A stretch of DNA of 64,000 nucleotides, taken from positions 231,273,560-231,337,559 of the forward strand of contig NC_039358.1 of assembly GCF_003573695.1 (NCBI RefSeq), in the 5' to 3' direction. The position numbers and the translations under genes are program-made. Below, in pieces: positions 57,585 to 64,000 of this stretch (its first letter is position 1; every line of letters starts with the position of its first letter). The stretch is from Papaver somniferum. Lineage: Eukaryota; Streptophyta; Magnoliopsida; Ranunculales; Papaveraceae. The notes under the pieces are model-generated. The model searched no databases, was not told the origin of the DNA, and saw only the letters and a program-made list of their open reading frames with translations.

Positions 57585-58434
57585 TTGTGGTTCTTTATTT
57601 CTTGATGACTTTGAAGAACTCGAACTACCACTCATGAGTTGGAGAAACAGTATACTGACTGGATATAAAGGAGGCTTTGAGTGCGCAACAGTCATGAACT
57701 TTCCGAGCAGTAGTAGTGAACTTATTATTTTCCGTGCTTACATTTCTCATGAAGAAATGGGATTAATTGTTCCAAAATCCAAGGATGGAATGTTGTATTC
57801 ATGGTTGCTTGGCTGGAAAGAACCATTGAATCATACGAAGTTGGTTTATAGTGCATACTGCATCTCATCAGCGATTATCTTCATGATAAGGTAAAGTGTG
57901 AAGATGTTTTTCCCACAAAAAGTGATATTGGTCCACTGATCACCATGGACCCGAGAACAATGAATTCTGGGAGTATTTTTGGAGACCATATTTTATGCAA
58001 AAATTATTTTGGTTTGGTCACAGCCACAGGTAGACATATCGATGAGGATATATCGATAGTTTTTTCCCAAGATGATATATCGATGATGATGGAATTGCAT
58101 TCTATTTGTCAAGAGGAATTTGATTCAATACTCAACAAAATTCTAGTTAACACATTTGGAAACAAATATATGTTAAGCATTCTACCGCAGTTTTTAAAGA
58201 AGATGCAACAGGAATTTTTTGTACGCATATGGAAATAATAAGGAGGATTGGAATCAAAGAGCTCGATTGGAATATACTGGCCTTATTATATATATCCAAA
58301 AAAATCATCTTCCAGACGTAGGGTGGTTCTTTTATCCATGTGTTTCTGCATTATCAGTTGGGATTCTGGACAACACTATTGATCCAAGACGTTATGTCGA
58401 GGATTCTAATCCATTTCTTGGTGAATACAGTTAG
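57553..58434 (+). pseudogene. Downstream coding pieces continuing the unknown ORF
   Basis: Three open segments in changing frames follow the 679-codon ORF without gaps: 57553-57894 (CIISDCGSLFLDDFEELELP), 57945-58238 (MDPRTMNSGSIFGDHILC) and 58219-58434 (DWNQRARLEYTGLIIYIQKN). Their tight succession suggests one ancestral reading frame broken by frameshifts. No family recognised. Confidence 0.4.
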
Positions 58435-58567
58435 TGTGCTCATCGAGGTCGCTGTTTGCTACATTATCATCGCTGATGACTTGACTTATGTCTTTGATCG
58501 CAGGAAACTTAAACACAGTTGTGGAACCAGAAAATGAATGTTGGGTGGCTTGAAAACAAAGTGGCTT

Positions 58568-58682
58568 GACTTGGGCTGGCTTAAGCCTATTATTTAGGCT
58601 TGATTTTTCGTAACCAAACACAATTACATTATAAAATTTAACCAATTTTTGGACTTTGGGCTGGCTTAAGCCAGCCCAAGTC
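58568..58682. repeat. 115-bp inverted-repeat element inside the LTR element
   Basis: GACTTGGGCTGGCTTAAGCC at 58568 is the exact complement of GGCTTAAGCCAGCCCAAGTC ending at 58682. The right arm is itself palindromic (GGGCTGGCTTAAGCCAGCCC). Possibly a small MITE; no target duplication was established. Confidence 0.65.
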
Positions 58683-58944
58683 ACTACATGGATCCGCCAC
58701 TGCTTAAGCACAACTCTTTTCATGTTTTGAGACACATTTCTTGGATGTTTCCGTTTATGATCTCTAGAATTACGAGTTTTGTGTTTGATCGTGGTAAACA
58801 GGTAAATGTGGTATCTACATTTTTCATGGAGGAAAATAACTCGTATTATTAGAAGATAACTCGAAGTCTAGAGCAATATATGGAGAGAATGAAGTTCTTT
58901 TTACTAGCTCACTCGAGGGCGAGTTTCTTTTAAGAAGGGGGACT

Positions 58945-59354
58945 GATGTAGGAAATCTACCTATTTTCATTGTATCAACTGTTATAGTTGATCCCTTCGT
59001 TTGTATCAACAATAACTGTTGATCCCTTGCGTTTGTATCAACAATCATTGTTGATCCCTTGCGTCTGTTTTAGTTTACTTGCTTTGCAAGTCCGTTACTT
59101 TCCTAGTTTAGGTAGAATTCCCTTTTCTATCTTTTAGTCGGTTCTTGTAGAACCTATATAAAGGCTAAGCCTTCTTGTTTATAATTTAACAATCTTATTA
59201 TCAATCAATCAATATTATTATCGTTTAATACGAATCTCTCATCTATTTTATCTTTTTCTTAAACCCTATTATATTTTCTTCTGTTTTCTAATCCTTTTCT
59301 TCCCTTCTCATCACCTGCAATCTCCGTATTGCCTTCTTCTCTTATCGCACTACA
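58945..59354 (+). repeat. 3' LTR of the 54-59 kb element
   Basis: About 410 bp, homologous to 54046-54413 with scattered substitutions and a few indels, preceded by the polypurine tract. Confidence 0.85.
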
Positions 59355-59362
59355 TTATTAGA

Positions 59363-59576
59363 TCCGCAGTGGCCTTTAAAAATGAATTGTTAGCCACAAA
59401 ATTAAACATAGTCGTCTCCCACACCCCGTGTTGTTAACTGTGTCTATCACCCTAAATGCTTCTAACCATGCAGAAGCCTTCCTGAACCATTCTTTTTTTT
59501 ACTGCTAAAGAAGAGAATTTATTAATTGTGATCAATCAAATTGTTTGACAATATTTGACCCTCAATGCCACTAGAG
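59363..59576. other. Right remainder of the LINE fragment, no gene
   Basis: Directly follows the TTATTAGA repeat and probably continues the LINE fragment of 53640-54045 (NELLATKLNIVVSHTP-like reading). Nothing else is seen. Confidence 0.35.
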
Positions 59577-59855
59577 TTAAGGACTGTCTAACCAAGTCTT
59601 AGTTATTCTAAACTTGTTTCTGAACTTTACAAGTTGGTCAACAACTATATTACATTTTACTGGGACAAAACAACATTCCCAATCTTGAATAGTTTTCAAT
59701 CTCTCAATGGCGTCTAGCAAAATGGCTTCGTTCTCCCATGCTATTACCCGGGCAACTTTGTGGATGTAGCTTTCAATCCCTTGATGATATGTCTCCAAGA
59801 TAACCTGTGTCAACTGCAACTCCAAGCTCCAACTAGCATCATTGTAGAAAGCAAG
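59577..59855 (-). pseudogene. RNase H-like fragment (LINE type), cut by a SIRE insertion
   Basis: The minus-strand frame reads AFYNDASWSLELQLTQVILE, then VARVIAWENEAILLDAIERL (catalytic Glu position) and IQDWECCFVPVKCNIVVDQLVKF (DW pattern near the end), the order of plant LINE RNase H domains. The catalytic Asp in the LATD-type segment is not evident. Its upstream part is cut at 59856, where the SIRE LTR begins. Confidence 0.55.
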
Positions 59856-62216
59856 TGAAAAAGCGGGGTCTAGCAACACCACGCAATATTTCGCTTAGAA
59901 ATCTGTATGGACTAACTCCGAAATACTTTGCTAGAGAATCAACTAGACAGTCAGACTCAATCTAGATAAAAGTATCTCAAGGACTTAATATCTCTCTCTT
60001 GATTTGATTTTTGCTCAAGCTAAAACCAATAGTGAGTCTTTATCAAATACAAGGAATACTTGGACGGTACCAAAGACCAATGTCCAGGGATCAATCAATA
60101 TCAATCAACAACCAAAAGTTGGATTTCCAATTGATGATCACGAACGCACAACCTGTATTATTTCAATTATATAAAATATAATGCGGAAAAGAAATAACAC
60201 AGACACCAGAAATTTTGTTAACGAGGAAACCGCAAATGCAAAAAAAAACCCGGGACTTAGTCCAGATTGAATACACACTGTATTAAGCCGCTACAGACAC
60301 TATCCTACTGCAAACTAACTTCGGACTGGACTATAGTTGAACCCCTATCAATCTCCTACTGATACAAGGTACAGTTGTACTCCTATGCCTCTGATCCCAG
60401 CAGGATACTGCGCACTTGCTTCCCTTAGCTGATCTCACCCACAACCAAGAGTTGTTGTAACCCAAAATCGCAGACTTGATAATAAACAGATCTGTCTCAA
60501 ACAGAAAAGTCTATAAAAGGATAAATCTGTCTCCCACAGATAAACCCTAGGTTTTGTTCCGTCTTTAGATATAAAATCAAGGTAACAGGAACCAATTGAT
60601 AATCCGGTCTTATATTCCCGAAGAACAGCCTAGATTAATCAATCACCTCTCTACAATCCTTCCTGACTACACAAGCGGATTGTCGAGGAATCACAAACAG
60701 TGAGACGAAGATGTTTGTGACTTCTTTATCTTGCCGATCGGAGAACTCTCACGATCTCAAGCCAATCAATCGATTGTACTCGTACGATAGAAGATGCAAG
60801 ATCAGATCACACAACTACGATAAAGTAGTATCGGTCCTTCACAATCCCAATGAAGTCTTTAAGTCGTTAACCTGATTTTAGAGAGAAAATCAAAGGTTAA
60901 TGGAGATCGACTCTAGCGGGCGACTAGTAGCACACAGACGTGTGGGGATTAGTTTTGCACAATGCTAGATGTCTCCTTTATATAGCCTTCAAATCAGGGT
61001 TTTCCTTAGTTACAAAGCAATCCATATTCACCGTTAGATGAAAACCTGATTTAGATTCAAGCTAATATTTCTCAACCGTTAGATCGAAAACTTAGCTTGT
61101 CACACACACTTGGGTAGACTTTACTGGGTTCGTGAAAACCATGCCCAAACGTGTACGTGTATGTTGGTTCAACATAGTAACCCAAAAGGTTAACCATATG
61201 AGCATTTCATATTAACCTTGTTCTTCTTCACCATAACTAGTTCAATTGACTCAAATGAACTAGTTAAGAGTTGTTCAATTGCTATGAGATCTTATGTAAA
61301 CACAAGACACAATTGAACAAAAGATTCGATTCGATTGAATCGGCTCATGAACATTATAGCCACGGTTTGCATAAAGCATTCCTTAGTAATTTAATTTCAT
61401 GTTCAGAGCACATCTTTAGATCATAACCTCTTAAGTTCACAAACAAGTTCGCGGACTTAAGTTAATCGGTTGAGTTTTCCAAACTCAGAAATTCTCGGAA
61501 AGAGAACTTCCGCCAGTTCGCGGACTAGCACACAAACGAGTTTTGGAAAATCCCAGCAGAAATTCTCGGTCGAGAACTTCCGACAGTTTGTGGACTTGGC
61601 AAGCCAATTCCACAATCCTCCCGATTTCTCTTGATCAACAAAGTTCGAAAACTTCGGTTCAAGGAATACATGGTTATGTAATCTAAACTCTCATTTCAAT
61701 CATTGAGACATTCTCAGAGGACGCTATGTAGCCGTTATTCACAGACCGATTCACGTCAGAGCAATTCTCAAAGTGATTGAAACTTTTCATGACTTTCGTC
61801 ACTAGGTGAAGATAAACTTGATCAAAGCGAAACGCTTTACCAACACACGATTTCGAGATAAAAGATAAGCAATGAATGCTCAGCTCGAAATGTCAAATGT
61901 GTATGATCTAGTCTATATAGCATACGACTTTTGTCTCATAAGAAGTAGGAGATAGAAGAGATAGACTTTTGAGTGATAGATAAGTTCAAGTCTCCACATA
62001 CCTTTTTGTTGATGAAGTTCCACGGTTCCTTGTATAGATCTTCGTCGTTGTATGATGAATCGCCATGAAGTCCTTGAGCTCAACTACACTTTTCTATCCT
62101 AGTCCGAGACTTAGCTATGTAGGCTAGAAATCAAGACTTATAGTTTTGATCACTAACATTGACAAACATGCTTGAGATAGCAACGCATGCGAGGTTGACC
62201 GAGCTATGCTCTAACA
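59856..62216 (-). repeat. 3' LTR of a SIRE-like Ty1/Copia element, 2.36 kb
   Basis: Starts TGAAAAAGCGGGG and ends GCTCTAACA on the plus strand; homologous to the solo LTR at 30685-33184. On the minus strand it is preceded by a polypurine tract (CAAAGGGGAGAT, 62217-62228), so it is the 3' LTR of an element lying to the right. The 5 bases before it (gcaag, 59851-59855) predict the target duplication at the far, unseen end. Confidence 0.9.
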
Positions 62217-64000
62217 ATCTCCCCTTTGTCAATTTTAGTGACAAAACTATTAATACATATGGAATAAAAAAGATAAACTTTAGTGGCTCCTATTCCATAG
62301 TCTAATCTTCAACGTTCCTTGAAATCTTCGTCCTTCCAAGTACTCCAATGATCCCAAAGGTTGTAAGTTTAGCACCATCGTTGTTGAAGATCCGTAGCTA
62401 TAACAATGAGAGAAATCGAGATTCTCGATCATTATTATACAGTGTCATAGTATTATTATTAACATCAAAGTCCAATTGTATCACGACTTTAACAATAATA
62501 CTACGGTGATATGTATCACTCCCCTTAGTCAATACTCCATCTCGATCATGGAAACCACTCCCCTTACACAATGATCCGAAAACCATATGTATTTGTAGTG
62601 TGAACTACAATATTTCTCCCCCTTTTTGTCAATAAAATTGGCAAAGGTACAAGAATGGGATCATAATGAAATTTCCACAAGAGACATTTCATGACCAAAA
62701 GAAAAATACATACCAACTTAATTTAGATGCAATCTAATAGCCGAAGCTAACAACATTCATCAAGGAGTTTTAAGATACAAGATAACCCCTATAAAATTCC
62801 ACAGCCGCACTCCCCGCAAGATATTACCATTAAGCACAAGTTCAAAAGAACTCTCCCCCATTTGATGTCATTCCCGAGAGAACAACAAGAGCGACCTTAA
62901 TTTCGAAAGAAAAGAAGGATTTTTTATTGGACACCAAAAACCATAGGAATGATTTTCTATATCCAAAGCTCAACCAAATTAACCACAAGTAAACCCATGA
63001 TTAATTCAATTGGAATACGCAACTAAATCAAACCAAAAGTGATCAATTTAATTGAAAGTGCTCAACATAAGTAAACTCACGGAGCTACGACTAAGTCAAT
63101 CACAGAGATGACTAACTTAACCGTTCAAATACTCAACATAAGGAAAACCTTACGGAATATATGACTACATTAACCAAAGAACATGATAGTGTAGCCTTTC
63201 ATATACTCAACACAAGAACTTGTGGAATATATGAAAACTCAACTAGATTAATTACAAGAGAACCTATAATTAATCTAATTGGAATATAAACAACCAAACT
63301 AATCACGAAGTAATCAATTTAATTATTTTGGGCTCAACATAAGAGAACTTATGGAACCCCGACTAAGTTCATCATAGAATATGACAACCTTAACCGTACA
63401 TGTACTCGACATAAGAAAGAAGACTTATGGAGTACTAACTAAATAACCAAACTAGTTGATTAATTTAGTTCCTAATGCTCGACATATAGCATCTTATGGA
63501 ACAACCAACAAAGCCAAGGTAAATCGACTTAGTTGTAAGGTGCTCAACATAAGACACACAATGGAGCCTTCACGGTAAAACATAATAAAATGGATCAATG
63601 AAGATCAATACCGTGGATAACATACAAGGATCTATTCTATTTTCCATCATAACGACATAATAGACTTTATCCTTGTTGAACAAAAGATTTTATCCTATTT
63701 TCCATCAAATACATGATTGCATAGGCATAACTTTTGTATATGTCAAAAGTCCATTCGTCCTTTCATCAATACGAATACCGATTCATGAACGACTTTACTT
63801 TTGACTGCAATATGGGACCTTCAAGTTCACGGACGTAAAAATACATATCCCATAAAAATATTGCAATATCACAAACCATTAAAATACTGCAATACATATC
63901 ATCCTCCAAATATTTTTAGAATTTAATACCAATAAACCTAAAAAAAAAATATAAGAAGATAAAAACAAAAATAGCTATGTGTAGTCACAGTCATCGCTAT
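62217..64000 (-). mobile_element. 3' internal region of the SIRE-like element, runs off the window
   Basis: Contains a second purine-rich tract on the minus strand (AAAAAGGGGGAGAA near 62617-62632), typical of the 3' untranslated or envelope-like region of SIRE elements. No gag-pol coding sequence is seen before the window ends. Includes a tandem array of hairpin-bearing repeats (63061-63567). Confidence 0.75.
63061..63567. repeat. Degenerate tandem repeat with a small hairpin, period about 70 bp
   Basis: The word ctcaacataag followed within 5-12 bases by cttatgga(a/g) or a close variant recurs at 63061, 63132, 63206, 63333, 63415, 63478 and 63543. The halves ATAAG and CTTAT can pair. Spacings are mostly 63-82 bp, with one of 127 bp that may have lost a unit. 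Spacer sequences are also related (aactaaatcaacc..ttaatt). Confidence 0.7.

Larger units (their letters stand above)
54046..59354 (+). mobile_element. LTR retrotransposon without recognisable gag/pol but with a large unknown ORF
   Basis: Short LTRs (54046-54413 and 58945-59354) start TGATGTAGGA and end CACTACA. After the left LTR comes CTAGTTGGTATCATTCGACG, an initiator-Met-type primer-binding site. Before the right LTR is a polypurine tract (TTTTAAGAAGGGGGAC). An 8-bp direct repeat TTATTAGA abuts both ends (54038-54045 and 59355-59362), longer than the usual 4-6 bp. The internal 4.5 kb contains long open frames but no protease, RT, RNase H or integrase motif. The primer site suggests Copia ancestry. 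Confidence 0.8.

Noticed and set aside
58406..58735. Minus-strand 109-codon open frame
   Set aside because: It spans the inverted-repeat element and the end of plus-strand coding pieces; no motif of its own.
63061..63567. CRISPR-like array of evenly spaced repeats
   Set aside because: Plant nuclear context, degenerate repeats, related spacers, and location in a retroelement 3' region.

Overview
The window is nuclear DNA of a flowering plant, most likely a eudicot. It is AT-rich, its genes have introns, it carries a plant HIR (hypersensitive-induced reaction) gene family and a nuclear gene for an organellar L22 ribosomal protein, and most of the rest is plant transposable elements (Ty3/Tat, Ty1/SIRE-like, LINE, MULE, MITEs). 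I cannot name the species from sequence alone. No rRNA, tRNA, CRISPR or bacterial-type operon was seen.

Host genes. Two genes look intact. The first is a five-exon HIR gene on the minus strand (1035-2402), a membrane-anchored prohibitin-domain protein linked to defence. The second is a six-exon L22 ribosomal protein gene with an N-terminal extension, on the minus strand (36534-39634). Between them lie three decayed copies of the HIR unit in the same orientation: an exon-1 stub at 9341-9481, a rearranged but frame-open copy at 11944-13298, and traces at 35331-35412. A HIR segment of about 3 kb was therefore amplified in tandem and then broken up by transposons.

Mobile elements, left to right. 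A Stowaway-like MITE (3821-4132). A 189-bp inverted-repeat element (8628-8816). A rearranged Ty3/Tat element (14293-21099) whose 5' LTR-gag-protease half is inverted relative to its 3' half; the 3' half carries a spliced antisense ORF, and the whole insert is flanked by a 53-bp direct repeat. Fragments of Copia-type LTRs (22240-23390). A 5'-truncated LINE (24840-27775). A LINE fragment (29100-29800). A degraded MULE (30310-34890) interrupted by a SIRE-like solo LTR with a perfect 5-bp target duplication. A large MULE (40424-52063) with two convergent genes, interrupted by a 6.7-kb non-autonomous LTR element. Further LINE and Copia fragments and a Harbinger-type MITE (53090-53472). An LTR element without recognisable gag or pol but with a 679-codon ORF (54046-59354). 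The 3' LTR and 3' internal region of a SIRE-like element that runs off the right end (59856-64000).

The most interesting structures are four. (1) The large MULE has a transposase gene and a second acidic-protein gene in convergent order, and the first intron of each holds a dense array of TTCGGTTA-type motifs. (2) In the Tat element an intact LTR terminus is joined to internal sequence, as self-integration would predict, and the same LTR has captured a gag fragment. (3) The LTR element at 54046-59354 carries long coding sequence that I cannot assign to any family. (4) A HIR paralogue has kept its frame through an exon deletion and an internal triplication of a 23-24 residue unit, but has lost one splice acceptor.
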